Source: Wurfbainia villosa
Lineage: Eukaryota > Streptophyta > Magnoliopsida > Zingiberales > Zingiberaceae
Direction: 5' to 3'
DNA length: 64,000 bases
Assembly (NCBI GenBank): GCA_025175895.1
Contig: CM045992.1
Span: 116,276,377-116,340,376 of the forward strand
A model generated the notes under the pieces. The model saw only the letters and a program-made list of their open reading frames with translations, was not told the DNA's origin and did no database searches. The translations under genes and the position numbers were made by a program. Positions 22,066 to 32,989 of the stretch are shown in pieces (the first letter of the stretch is position 1; each line of letters opens with the position of its first letter).

Positions 22066-23898
22066 CTTTTTAAGAAATATTAAACTTTAGATGCGTCATT
22101 TGATAAATTGTCATTTATAAAAAAAAACAATGTTCTTTTAATCAAAATGATAATAAGAAGATTTTCCCTCTACAATAATGATTCAAGAAAATATGTAAAA
22201 TAATTTAGTTTAAATAATTCTAAATTTATTTGGATGGGGCGAATAGGATTGTATACAATCGAGTCAAGTCAAGCTTTATATTATTCATATTTATTTAATA
22301 AGATAATCAAGTTGAGCCAAAATAATGTTGGATCGAAGCGGATCGCTAGAGGGGGAGTGAATAGCGATAAAACTTTTTCGTACGAATTCGTTTCAAAACA
22401 CTTATATGCAGCGGAAAGATAAATAAAAAATAAAAGAGACAAGTAGATTTTTTACTTGGTTCGTAGCCTTCGGCTACTACTCCAAGGCCCTAGTGATCCT
22501 TGATCACGCACGGAGGGCGAATCACTAATGAACTCCTCCTCGTTGGAGGTAGGAGTTAATCGGATACAAAAACCATGAAAGAGACTCGAGATAGAGGGGC
22601 ACTCCCCCTCTTCTTGTTACGATAAAACCAAAATAAAAAGAAGTACAGAATTGAATTAAACTTAGATTATACCGACGACTCGTAGATGGAAAGATGAAAC
22701 CCTAGTCGTCGTGTCTGCAGAGCTTCGTCGTAGGAATGTCGGAGACTCGTAGCGTACCGGAAGCACTTGGAAGCTTTTTAATTGATGAAAAACCCTAAGA
22801 CAAGCCCTCCTTTTATAGCCTTTAAGCCCCTCATCGAATGGGTCTTCAACCAATCACAAATGGACACAAAACCTCCTTGAAATGGGGTGATAAGCCTTGA
22901 CTCCTCGAAGTTGATCATTGACCATCAGTCAACTGATGGCCATCATCAGTCGACTGATGGTAGCATTAGTCAAGTGCTGACAGTAGACAGTCAACTGATG
23001 AATGGCAGTCGAGTCCTCCAAGCTGGCAGTCGACTGATGCTAGCTGTAAAGCAAAGTTAGCTCAAAGAAAATATTATTTTGACGGCCTTCGACCATCCGA
23101 TCTCGACCTAGACCATCAATGGGATGTCTTTGGTCGGATCTACGCTTAAGACCATCCCCGTAAGGAGGATACGACCTCACTTACGCTCACACACACGAGC
23201 TTACCTCGATACTTACTATGTCGCTTTCGCTTTTGGCCTTCCACTCGATTCCTTCGGCTCCCTCCGAAGTCACTCGAGTGTCGCCCGACCACCGTGGCTT
23301 CCTCCGGGTGTCGCTAGCCTTCAGCTTCAGCTTTAGCACTTTTCTGCACACTCGATTCAGCTCGTGAGATAATGATATATCCTTGACTTTGCGTCTTTTG
23401 TCATAATCAAAATACAGGTTCGACTTAGGTGCCCCTGCACCAACAAATAAGTCTAAAATTAACCAAACTTTTGAAATAATTGTTCGAGTTTAATTTAGTT
23501 CCTTTTTTTTTTTAAATTGAGCTTGGTTCGAACTTGAATTGAGTTTGACTTATTTAATTAATATCAAGCTTCTAAATCAAACACAATTTAAGCTCGAATC
23601 AAGCTGATTCAAACTTATTTAAGCTTGATTTATTTAAATATTATCAAGCTTTTAAGTCAAACTAATTTATTTGTTTGAAGTTTTAATATATTTTTATTTG
23701 TTAGTATAAACAATTCGAGCTCATTAATGAGTTTGATTATAAATATAATTTATGAGTTTCATAAAGATATCTCCATTAATTATATTTATTAAATAGTTTT
23801 AGAAATAAAATTACTTTAATTTTAAATTTAAATATATACATGATTAATTATTAGTGCATCTTTTACTTTCTTAATTTACTAATTTATAAAAATCTATC
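22066..23898. repeat. duplicated segment copy 2, part B' (with solo LTR)
   Basis: Matches 8670-9349 on both sides of the solo LTR at 22326-23445. The chromovirus target CTATC is intact at 23894-23898. It also carries about 30 bp (near 23562-23595) not present in copy 1. No gene is seen outside the LTR. Confidence 0.92.
22326..23445 (-). mobile_element. SIRE-type solo LTR
   Basis: A 1120-bp block TGTTGGATCG...CACCAACA between perfect TSDs AATAA (22321-22325 and 23446-23450). The empty site is at 8936-8940. Related to the 5' LTR at 59585-60636 (both share the GCTAGAGGGGGAGTGAATAGCG-like left end and GCCCCTGCACCAACA right end). Minus orientation follows from that element and from a CTATAAAAGGAGG TATA box read on the minus strand near 22808-22820. 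GTCGACTGATG motifs cluster at 22920-23040. Confidence 0.9.
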
Positions 23899-24293
23899 CC
23901 TTTGTATTTTTAATGGAGATATCTTTCACTATAAATTTTAAAATATAAAGGGGTAAAATTTTAGATGTTTTGTATTGTTTGCTATTCCACGAATACAGAC
24001 ATTAATTTATTAAAATAGAAAAAGACCTACTAAAATTTAAAAAAAAAACTTTTTTTTTCATTTTGATATGTGAATTTAATCTCTTTAATTTCCTTTTTAT
24101 CTGTAATATATTTTAGATATCTCAATTTCAAAAATTTAATAAACTAAAACTCGTGGATTCAAAATCCTTGAAAATCCCTCGATGAGTCCAATTTTATAAA
24201 AATATTAAATAAGACATGATGATCAATTATTCTAGCTAGAATTGAGTCCCTTTTTTTATTCAATTCTAGCTAGTTTGCAGGACAAATGAAAAA

Positions 24294-24653
24294 TCAACAT
24301 GGCCATTGACATATGCATCTGCCACCTTCATTGCATTGGCCAAAAGCATCTGGATTGCTGACAATTATTCTACAATCTTCATTACAACTCGAACTACAAG
24401 GTTCGTCGCTTGGCAAACTGCAAGTTGCAGATCCATCTCTCACAAGAAAAACTACAACAATCAAACCAACATATCGATCATTAATAAAACAAAATTAATA
24501 TTAATTTTTTGTAATTGTTTTATGAACAACATATTACTAATATATATGCTTTAGTTTAATTTCAAATAAATGAGAATATAATAAAGAAGGAGATTATATA
24601 CCCGTGTTGAAAGTGAGAATAAGAAAAAGAACAAAAACACTGCGAGAACTCAT
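24294..24653 (-). CDS. defensin-like cysteine-rich secreted peptide, copy 2
   Basis: Same two-exon structure as 16504-16863: exon 1 at 24653-24602, a 150-nt intron with GTATAT donor and TTGTAG acceptor, exon 2 at 24451-24294, 69 residues. Compared with copy 1 the coding differences are Leu12 to Ile and Met17 to Thr (both in the signal peptide) and two silent changes (Arg4 codon, Cys28 codon TGT to TGC). All eight cysteines, the intron borders, the stop, the TATA box (24719-24727) and the AATAAA (24255-24260) are kept, so both copies look functional. Each is flanked by transposons. Its role in defence or cell signalling is inferred from the fold only; no target or expression evidence is available from sequence. 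Confidence 0.78.
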
Positions 24654-24718
24654 AATTTTCTTCAATACACGATTTCTTTTTGTGATAGTGATGGATGAAT
24701 ATTAATATAATTTGTGGG

Positions 24719-24727
24719 TATTTATAG
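24719..24727 (-). promoter_or_regulatory. TATA box of defensin-like gene 2
   Basis: CTATAAATA on the minus strand, 66 nt before the ATG at 24653. Position and sequence are identical to copy 1. Confidence 0.65.
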
Positions 24728-25140
24728 AATTATAATTCATAGTTTAATTAATGTTCAGTGTATCTTTTACTTTCCTAATATATTCATTAAAAATTCACTA
24801 CATGAAATCAGTAAGGGGTGTTGATTTGATGTTGATTTTATAAAATCATCATAATTATAATACTGATTTTAAAAAATTAGCACCACAATAAGAATTAACT
24901 AAACCTATCAATAAATTTTGATTGAAATGTATTGATGAATCCAGAGAAGTTGAAATTACGAATCCTTAACATGCAATTGAAGAAGACATATAGAAAGCTT
25001 ATTTGGAGAGCAAATTTAGTTTTGAACTTCTTACATAAAATGTGGAACTATCACATTAGCGACCCCTCACCGCTGCCCCTACCATGGAGGAAGGTAAATC
25101 AGAATCCCAATTAGCAAGAGAAAAAGCGATGAGTCATCGA

Positions 25141-25337
25141 TGTTGGGAGTATTGGAATACAATCAAAGTCCTACATTGGTAAGATATGGAGAGATCATGT
25201 GCTTATAAGATGAAAAGATATCAATATTGGTATGAGGTCTTTTAGGTAAAGTCAAAAAATAAAACCATTAAGACTTAGGTCCAAAGTGGACAATATCATA
25301 CTATTGTGAAGATATACAAATCTTATAGGCACCATCA
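25141..25337 (+). mobile_element. TRIM-like short LTR with PBS
   Basis: A 197-bp block TGTTGGGAGTATTGG...GGCACCATCA followed at once by ATTAGTATCAAAG (25338-25350), a slightly decayed copy of the initiator-Met tRNA primer site ATTGGTATCAGAG. Small LTR size and no adjoining coding region suggest a TRIM (terminal-repeat retrotransposon in miniature). The second LTR was not found. Confidence 0.5.
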
Positions 25338-25367
25338 ATTAGTATCAAAGTTATGATTCATATCAAG

Positions 25368-25561
25368 CCGGGGCAGATTTAGGGGGGGGGGGGTCATGGC
25401 TCCCCTAAATTTTAAGTGATTATTATTTTTCACTATGATACTATGATACATTGTGATGCATTGTGTTGCCAAAATTTTATTTATTTTCTTTGTTTTTTAA
25501 TTAATGTTATTATATTTTAGTATGCGACCCCCCAATATAAAATCCTAGATTCACCTCTGAT
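25368..25561. mobile_element. possible degraded hAT-type MITE
   Basis: The ends CCGGGGCAGATTTAGG and CCTAGATTCACCTCTGA are imperfect inverted repeats resembling hAT-type termini (CAGGGGCGGATTTAGG family). A G-run at 25381-25393 lies inside. No 8-bp TSD is recognisable, so this is weak. Confidence 0.3.
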
Positions 25562-26633
25562 GTTAAATCATGCACCTCAAATGAAGGATAGAAACCAAAT
25601 GACTAGAATGTGGCTTTGATGACTAGATTAAACCTAATATGACAGGGACTCACTTTGAGCGAATGGATGAGGACGACGTAGATGACATTGGAAGTAGAGA
25701 AGGATAATCCATTCAATCACCACTAGAAGGAGAACTTGAGGATTATATAATTGATACTTTAATCGAGGAGTGCATTGCTTCAATCAAAACACCTCCTAAC
25801 CTCAAGGGTCTAGAAGAGCTTGCCTTAACCCTCACCAAAACTTTAGTTACCAATAACAAAGCCCACCTAGTGATTTGTAATGATAAAATTTCATTCGACA
25901 TGATAGAATCTACTAATAAATCTTTTGGTGAGAATATTTGTGGTGAGTTAAATTATTTACTGCATTTAGAATATAATGATCAAACTATTGATGATTCGTT
26001 GAGACTAAGCATGTTAAACCTCGAGTCAAGGAAAGCAGCACCCAAGTATCTTGCCCCTCCACGAGGAAGATTTAAAAGATATAGTAATAGATGACCAAAA
26101 GGAAAGAAACTAAAGGTGAGAAAATATCTGGCCCCTCCACGAGCAAGATTTAAGGGATATAGCGATGGAGGACCACCATGCAAGAGGTATAAAGTGAGCA
26201 AGTATCTTGCTCCCCCACGAGCAAGATTCAAATGCCTCAAATGAAACATAGGAATAAGGTCGAGCTAAAAGACCTTAAACAAAGCGCTTCTTGGGAGGCA
26301 ACCCAAGTTTAGTTGTAGATTTTTCTTTTTTTTTCCATTGCATTGCATACATGTGTTAGATTTTAGTCACATTTAGAGTTAGAAGTAGAAAAGAACTTTG
26401 CTAGGCAAAAATGAAACCCATATTAGTCTACGTGGCGAAGTGTATGAACAAATTCGGGCCATGGTGTATGAAAGGGGTGAAAAATGGGGGCACACGGCCT
26501 GGCCATGTGTTTTCCCACAGTCGTGCCCACTTGACCAGAGGCGCACACAGCCTAGCCGTGTGTTTTCACACGGCCATGGCGTGCGAAGTTAAAAGGGGTG
26601 AGCCGTGTGTTTTCACCTCATTTGCGCCGTGTG
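25562..26633 (+). mobile_element. degenerate Ty3/Gypsy (Athila/Tat-like) internal fragment, left part
   Basis: Broken coding-like stretches (for example 25870-26094) lead to a block reading GTCGAGCTAAAAGACCTTAA and AAGCGCTTCTTGGGAGGCAA (26258-26300), a hallmark of the region downstream of pol in Athila/Tat-like Gypsy elements. CACGGCC/GCCGTGTG motifs follow (26490-26630). The fragment is cut near 26634 by the minus-strand gag element and appears to resume at 31420. Confidence 0.55.
26038..26240 (+). repeat. threefold 81-bp tandem repeat with conserved frame
   Basis: Three units at about 26038, 26116 and 26197 each encode a KYLAPPR-x-RFK string. The stop after the first unit (26092-26094) breaks the frame, but the peptide motif is conserved among units. 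Function is unknown. Confidence 0.75.
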
Positions 26634-28162
26634 CTTCAAAATGAGAGAAACACATCCATCATCCCAAGATGGATAACTCCCCCTAAAGGCTTGCTCCCCC
26701 TTAACCATTGCACCAACAATGTCCTTAGAAAGTCCCTAAGCCAATAGGAATTCTAAACCATTAAAATTAAGGTTCTAAGTTCAAACATGAACTCTTCCAC
26801 CCTTAAATTTGATACTTTGAGCTAACACCTCTCCAAATCCATATCCAATGGATTTTCACCCTTTATAATACTTCCCAAAGCATATCCTAGGGTTAGGAGT
26901 GGTTAGGGACCTTAACCATGGCTGAAAATGGGCTAAACAACCTTGTTTTTCCCAAAATCAACTTGGCAGTCGACTACTTACAAGAATCGATCATTGCCAC
27001 TACATCACCAAGCGCCATCAGGTGGCCGATCGATAATCAAATTCTCGAATTTCAGCTATCAGAATCGAATTTTGAAAAGCCATAAGTAATTCTACGTATA
27101 TCAAAAAATCACGAAATTTGATACGTATATTACTTATAGTCAATACAATGGGTGAAAAATATTTGAAAAATACTTTACCCATAAAATATCAAAATTGATA
27201 CAAAATTCAAAAGTGAAGAAAAACTTCAATGTTTTAGCTCACTTTGTATCAATCTCATCAATGGTAATTGCTATCAAAAGATAGGCTTCACCAAGGTTTT
27301 CTAAAATGATTTTAAAATGTTTTCAAAACCTTATTTTGGATCATATTCCTTGGCCTCTATGTACATGACTTGTACACAAGCTTTTCCAATGATCCACAAT
27401 TGAAATTAGATGAGTTTTAGTTCATCTAGATGCAAAAACTATGCACCTTGAACTCAACTCATATCCTAGCATCTCACATGTATCTAGGGTGTATAAATAC
27501 ACATACATGTCAATGTGATGTGAGATGTGGGTTTTGTTCTCCCTAAACTAGGGTTTCATGCATTTTTCTAAGGCAACTCTACTTGATTCCCTTATAAATG
27601 GGACTCCAAGTCATGTCATTGTCCTTAAATCAATTTTAATCAATTAAATGCATGAAATGATCATGGCATAATAATAGCAAAAATAAAACATGGCCAATGA
27701 TCATGATGTCATGGCATATGATATAAAACTAAAGCACATGACATTTAAATCCTTAATCCTAAATGTGATCATGACATATAAATGATGAAAATAAACATGA
27801 TGTCATGTCATGGCATATGACAATCAAGGTATGGCAATTAAAAGGTATAGGTATAATAATACCTAAATTTTAATATTAGTTGTCATTTGATATAATTAAG
27901 TATATTTTGCCATATTATTACTTTTCTCCCTAGTGTGCCAAAAACTCAAAATGGCACATTATAACCTCTAATCCTAAATTGTGTCAATTTGATCAATTTA
28001 TCAAACTTCATAATTAATATTGGCACATCCTAAAATCTTTTAGGATCAAAGCTCAAATGTATTTCCAAGGTAACCATAACCTTGAAAATATCCTAAAATG
28101 CCACCTTTACCATGGTTGAGTTAACTACCCATCCAATCAAGGTTGGCACACCCTAAACCCTT

Positions 28163-29831
28163 CTAGCGTGAATCTAACACGCTCCTAGGAACCCAAAATC
28201 TATTTGAGCTCATTGGGTTAATTAGGTATTCCTTAGGGATGACCTCCCTAGATACCCTCCTAATGACCCTCCTAGGTTTGTTAGCCTTGGTCATTTGGGT
28301 CTTACCTAGGTTGACTCTAGGGGTAACTCCCCTTGCAACCTTCTTAGTGGCCACCCTAGGTTTCCTAGAAACCCTAGCCACTAGGCACTTACCATGGTTA
28401 CTCTTAGGGATAACTTCCCTAGTAACCTTGGTCTTCCTAGACCTAGTTTGTGTTCCATAATCAAATGGAACATTATGATAAGTCATCTTAGGCTTAGGTT
28501 TGTGACCCAAACCATTCTTGCCCTTGGTTGAATTTTGACTCTTAGGTCTTAGGTGTTGACTTTGACTTTTGGACCTAGACTTTTGATCACTTGACCCTTC
28601 AAATTGATTTTGCATAATTTTAAGGGTCTTTTTCTAGTTTCTCAAGTCTTGACCTCAAGACTTGGTTTTCAATCTCTAATTGCCCAATTTTAGAATTTTG
28701 ATTTGGTCCTTGGGCATGGGACTTCCTAGGCATGTGTCTAGTCCATTTAGGATTAAGGTCTAAGTGTTCTCCTATTTTCCTAATAGACTCCCTAGGAAGG
28801 ATGTTTCTAGGGACATTAGTCCCAAATTTCTCCTTCTTTGAGAGGTAGACATTTTTGGCTCCTAAACAAAATTCCCTATGTCTAGCATGCTCTTTGTGAT
28901 AAATAGCGAGATTGCTAAAATTATTTCTAGCATGCTTTTTACTATAATTTAAGGAACGAGCATTGTTTAAATATACCTTAGGGTTTGCCCTAGAGGCTCC
29001 CCCTACTTGTGATGCTCCATCTTGTCCCTTCTTCTTCCCCCTTGGGCATTGACTCTGGTAATGCCCCGGTTGCCGGCATTTGAAGCAAATGACTTGCTCC
29101 TTGCTTTTCTTGGCATTGGGAACACCGGCTTCATTGACTATTTGTGCCGGTGGAGCTTTCCTAACCTTCTTTGGGCACTTGCTCTTATAGTGCCCAAATT
29201 CCCTACACTCAAAACACATAATATTATTTTTACTTTGAATTATGGTGTTTGAGTTACCTAGGATGGTGGTGGAGTTTTGAGCTTCCTCATCTTGACCAGA
29301 TGTTGAAGGCTCTTCTTGAGGTTGCTCCGATGTAGATGGTCTCTCCTCCTCAATCCTAGAAGTGGATACTTCTTCCACTTCTTCCACCTCTTCTTTCTCC
29401 GATCCGGAAGTTGACTCCTCACTTTCTTGTGAGGATGATGAAGCTTCCTCTTCGGTCTCCTCCTCTTCCAAGTCTTCTTGGACCGATTTGGGATTGTCGT
29501 AGAACTTGACCAACTTGTTCCACAACTCCTTGGCATCCCTATAGCTTCCTAATCTAGACAAAATGTCGTTAGGTATCAAATTAACCAACATTTTTGTTAC
29601 CTTAACGGTTGTCTTGAATTTTTGTCGTTGCTCCTCAGTCCATCGCTTCTTTTTGAGGATTTCGCCGTTCTCTCCTCTCGGAGCATCAAAACCTATAATC
29701 ACAGCAAACCAATTTTCTATATTTGACATTAGAAAATATTCCATCCTACCTTTCCAATACGCAAAATCTTCACGGTCAAAGGCGGGTGGAGTCGCTATGT
29801 CATCGCCCCATCTTTCTTGAAGATCCATCAT
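28163..29831 (-). pseudogene. gag of TR-GAG element, frameshifted
   Basis: Start ATG at 29831. The N-terminus (DDIATPPAFDREDFAYWKGRM) is the Copia-type gag (UBN2/DUF4219-like) core that forms particles. An acidic Ser/Glu-rich linker (residues about 120-195) follows, then two zinc knuckles CFECREFGHYKSKCP and CFKCRQPGHYQSQCP, which bind RNA. A frameshift near 28618 breaks the frame after 403 residues; the remaining 150 residues (28615-28163) are a basic tail ending FWVPRSVLDSR. That ending is the ancestral C-terminus, shared only with array unit 2 (44146). Confidence 0.85.
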
Positions 29832-29883
29832 CTTCCCTCTAGCTTCTTTAGCTCCCGGCAGTTAATCCATAGAAGAGCCCCGG

Positions 29884-29897
29884 ACTCTGATACCAAT
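29884..29897 (-). other. primer binding site (tRNA-iMet)
   Basis: On the minus strand ATTGGTATCAGAGT directly follows the LTR end, complementary to the 3' end of initiator methionine tRNA. Confidence 0.85.
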
Positions 29898-31419
29898 TGT
29901 AAGAGATTTGAGGCCGCTAGAGGGGGGTGAATAGCGACATGTTCGTACGATGATGGAATTCTTTCGCGTTCATCTCTACAAAACTCATTATGCGCAGCGG
30001 AATGATAATAATAAAAACAATAACGAAGTAAGACAAACATGAACACACCAATACACAAATATTTAATGTGGTTCGGAACCGCACGGTTCCTACTCCACGG
30101 ATCGAGCTCTAAAGAGCTCTAGTGATACACACGCACTCACTAATCACAAATAACTCCTTCTCGACACAAGTCGGAGGTGGAGAAACCTTGTACAAGGATT
30201 ACACTAAGTAATACAAAAGATACAAGCTAATACAAGTAAGAAATACAATGCAAGTAAAGAAAAACACTTTACAAGAGCACTTTGGTTGTTTGATCTTTGG
30301 TTGCCTTGGACTAGCCTTGAAGGACTGGAAGAGCACCAACTATTCCCCTTCAAATCACCCAAGAAAACCCCTTGCTTGAGCCTTCCACGAACAGCTGCTT
30401 TTATCCTCCATCGGGCCGATTTTTACCTTTGGCAAGATCGTCATAAGGCCCGGCCGATCGCTAACATCAGAGCTATGGACAATGGCTCAATCCACGTTGG
30501 ACAAGTTCCAACGATACTCTCACCAGTCGACTGCCACCATTGGCAGTCGACTGCCAACGCCCGTAGCCGACTATATTCTGTGCTCACAACTCAACTGGCA
30601 GTCGACTGTCGTCCCTTGGCAGTCGACTGCTCCAATGAGCAGTCGACTGCCAGAGCAATTTCAGCTCTTAAACGACAGTCGAACTCAAGTCGACTCATGG
30701 CAGTCGAACCGGCCATAATGCCAGTCGACTGCCAACCTCAAAAATGAGGTTTTAACCCAAGTATGGTGTCCCCATACTTGCTAGACCACCCTTAGCCTAG
30801 ACCTAAGCCTTCTAGCCACCTCCATCAGCCTTACGCCTCTCGGATCCCTCCAAGTCATCCATGACTTGTTCATCCATCGCACTAGCCTTCAGGTGCTTCC
30901 ATCGGCTATGTCATGCTAACGGTGTCTACACCGCCAAGGCACATTGGACTTACGTCGCCAAGACTCCGCTTGGACTTTACGCCGCCAACCATTGGACTTA
31001 TGCTGCCAAGACTCCACCCTTGGACTTTACGCCGCCAATATCAATCCCTTGGACTTCTCAAATGCCAAGACTCAAGCTTGGACTTTCCCATGCCAACCCA
31101 TGTTGGACTTTCCATGCCAAGACCTATGCTTGGACTTCCTTTGTGCTAAGTACTCAAGACTTGGACTTTCCCAAATGCCAAGTGTCCCACTTGGACTTTC
31201 AATGCCAAGTACCCATGACTTGGACTTTACCTTGCCAAGACCCATGCTTGGACTCTCCCAAAATGACAAGTGTCCCACTTGGACTTTCCATGCCAAGTAC
31301 CAATAACTTGGACTTTACCATGACAATTACATTGTCATATATTTTTGTCTAACATCAAAACATCTCTCGAGCCAAGCTCAAGTCCTGGTCAATCGTGACC
31401 TGGGCCAATTGCACCAACA
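29898..31419 (-). repeat. TR-GAG 5' LTR, minus strand
   Basis: A 1522-bp LTR running on the minus strand from TGTTGGTGCAATTGGCC (31419) to CTCTTACA (29898). It holds the CCAAG/CTTGG palindrome array (30940-31330) and a GTCGAC motif cluster (30520-30735) that is well preserved here. Confidence 0.9.
30940..31330 (-). repeat. CCAAG...CTTGG palindrome array
   Basis: More than ten monomers of about 29-30 bp, each with GTCCAAG and CTTGGC arms that can pair (for example CCAAGTGGGACACTTGG in the sister LTRs). Reading frames across this array produce 10-residue periodic peptides, which are artefacts. Confidence 0.85.
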
Positions 31420-32989
31420 GAACGGACATCCCCTAAGAATGATTCGCCTAGCACGGGCACAAGGAGCTAACTTAGTGAATTTTTAGAACATATCATTTTT
31501 TTCTTTGATTGCAAATACCACCTGATAAATGTAGTTAGCATTCTCATTATGGAACAATCTCTTTTTAAAATTTTATGGCACTGAGGTTTTCTTGAGGACA
31601 AGCAAAGATTTAAGTCTGGGGGAAATGATGTGAGAAAAACATATTGGGTTTTAGGAGTAGTTTTCGCTCACATCTTGTTACATTTTGCGTTAGTTTCATG
31701 CATATGTTACTCTGTTTTTGCATGCATTTCCTATTTTCTAGTTCAGAGGTCTTCTTGTTGTTCTTTTGAATGCAAGTTGGCTTTTCGGGCAGAAAAGACG
31801 CATTTTCGAAGCGAAAGGACATTTCATGCTAGACACAGAGTGGGACACGGCCAGGGCATGTGGATTCACACGGCCGTGTCTGATGGGTGAAGATCAGCAC
31901 ACCAGAGCTGCACATGGCCTAGCCGTGTGGAAACACATGGTCGTGTGGCGGCCCGATGGAGTTGAACGACTAGGGTTTTTTCTCGATTTCGTAGCAGTCC
32001 GAGGCGACGTCTATATAAGGATGGCTCCGCCCAAACCCTTGGGGGAGGAGGCATGATGGATAGGATGGCACGTTGAAGCCCTAAAAAGCTTCGGTAACTT
32101 ACAGCAGGGAGGAGGAACGTCGCCGGAGGTCCACCACTTGCAAATACAACGCCGGAGAGAAGGTCACAACGCATTGTAATCTCTATTTCTACACTCTCTT
32201 TCTATTGTAATTGAACTTAAACATGTGTTGTGATTCTTCCTTTGCGTTTATGGAGTAGAACTTTTGATTCTAGGATTAGGGAGTAGCTTGTGTTCATAGA
32301 CAAAGTTGGTTCATATTAAATTCTGGCCAAAAGTTTGATTTGACGATTGGATGTTGCTCTTTATTATACCTACTTGTAGTTGGCTTTCTTTCCGCTGTGC
32401 TTAGGTGATACGAGGTCGTGACAGCCCTCGCAATCTAGATTTAGGAGGTTTGATCAAGGAACCTAGGGGTAAACCTGACCTCCCGTAATTGCGGGGAGAA
32501 GGGAGCGGTAGAATCAAAAATGGTCCACCACAAGGATTGATTTGGCATCCTCGTACCCTCTATCCCATCCTTTTGGGTGAGGATAGCTCCCGGTGAATGC
32601 GACGGCTCTGTGGGAGAGTGTATGATGTCCCTTCCCCAAAGCTGTAAGTAGAAGTTTAGATGACGCCAATTGACAACGTTGTTCTGTGGTATACAAGTGA
32701 AACCGAAGTCCTAGAATCGCCTTTTTAAGACCTCGGCACCCTCTTTTCCTCCTCCGTGTGACACCGCACTAAGTAGGGTCCTCCGATAGTCCTCACCAAC
32801 CGACTCTCACTGAGATTTTGTCCGAACAACCGCAACCACTTAGCGGATTGGTACTCGAATCTCAGTCCCTATGGGATCAATAATCTATTTATTACTTGAC
32901 GACATCCGTGCACTTGCGGGCGTTGAGCGCAAGTGCGTACTTTGAGTCTTCGACGGTCTCCGTCGCGGGATTTAAGGTTACAACCGTGC
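31420..32989 (+). mobile_element. degenerate Ty3/Gypsy (Athila/Tat-like) fragment, right part
   Basis: Contains ACAAGCAAAGATTTAAGTCT followed by GGGGGAAATGATGTG (31600-31632), a conserved 3' polypurine/LTR-border region of Athila/Tat-like elements. GCCGTGTG motifs follow, then a leader-like stretch (32180-32990) with CGTGCACTTGCGGG (32909-32922), resembling the LTR end of that group. No coding frame is credible. It stops abruptly against the Copia relic near 32990. Confidence 0.55.

Larger units (their letters stand above)
23899..25270. repeat. duplicated segment copy 2, part C'
   Basis: Matches 16127-17481 and carries the second defensin-like gene and the CACTACATGAAATCAG terminus at 24796. 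Beyond 25270 the sequence continues uninterrupted through the short LTR, showing what copy 1 looked like before the insertion at 17482. Confidence 0.92.
26634..31419 (-). mobile_element. gag-only LTR retrotransposon (TR-GAG family), 3'-truncated
   Basis: Minus-strand relative of the array at 35703-57659. Order on the minus strand is a 5' LTR (31419-29898), a PBS (29897-29884), a frameshifted gag (29831-28163) and about 1.5 kb of non-coding internal sequence. The element breaks off at about 26634, at the equivalent of 40505 in the array. The polypurine tract and 3' LTR are missing, so no TSD can be defined. It interrupts the Gypsy fragment on either side. No pol was found. Confidence 0.85.

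Noticed and set aside
28239..28460. Hydrophobic frame opposite the gag tail (also 38691-38888, 43849-44046, 50043-50240, 55188-55385), looking like a membrane protein
   Set aside because: Antisense of the Lys/Arg-rich gag tail, which yields Leu/Thr-rich pseudo-transmembrane sequence.
30861..31352. 163-codon periodic frame and its equivalents (35799-36263, 46125-46535, 52322-52732)
   Set aside because: Ten-residue period comes from the 30-bp LTR palindrome array; both strands give similar frames.
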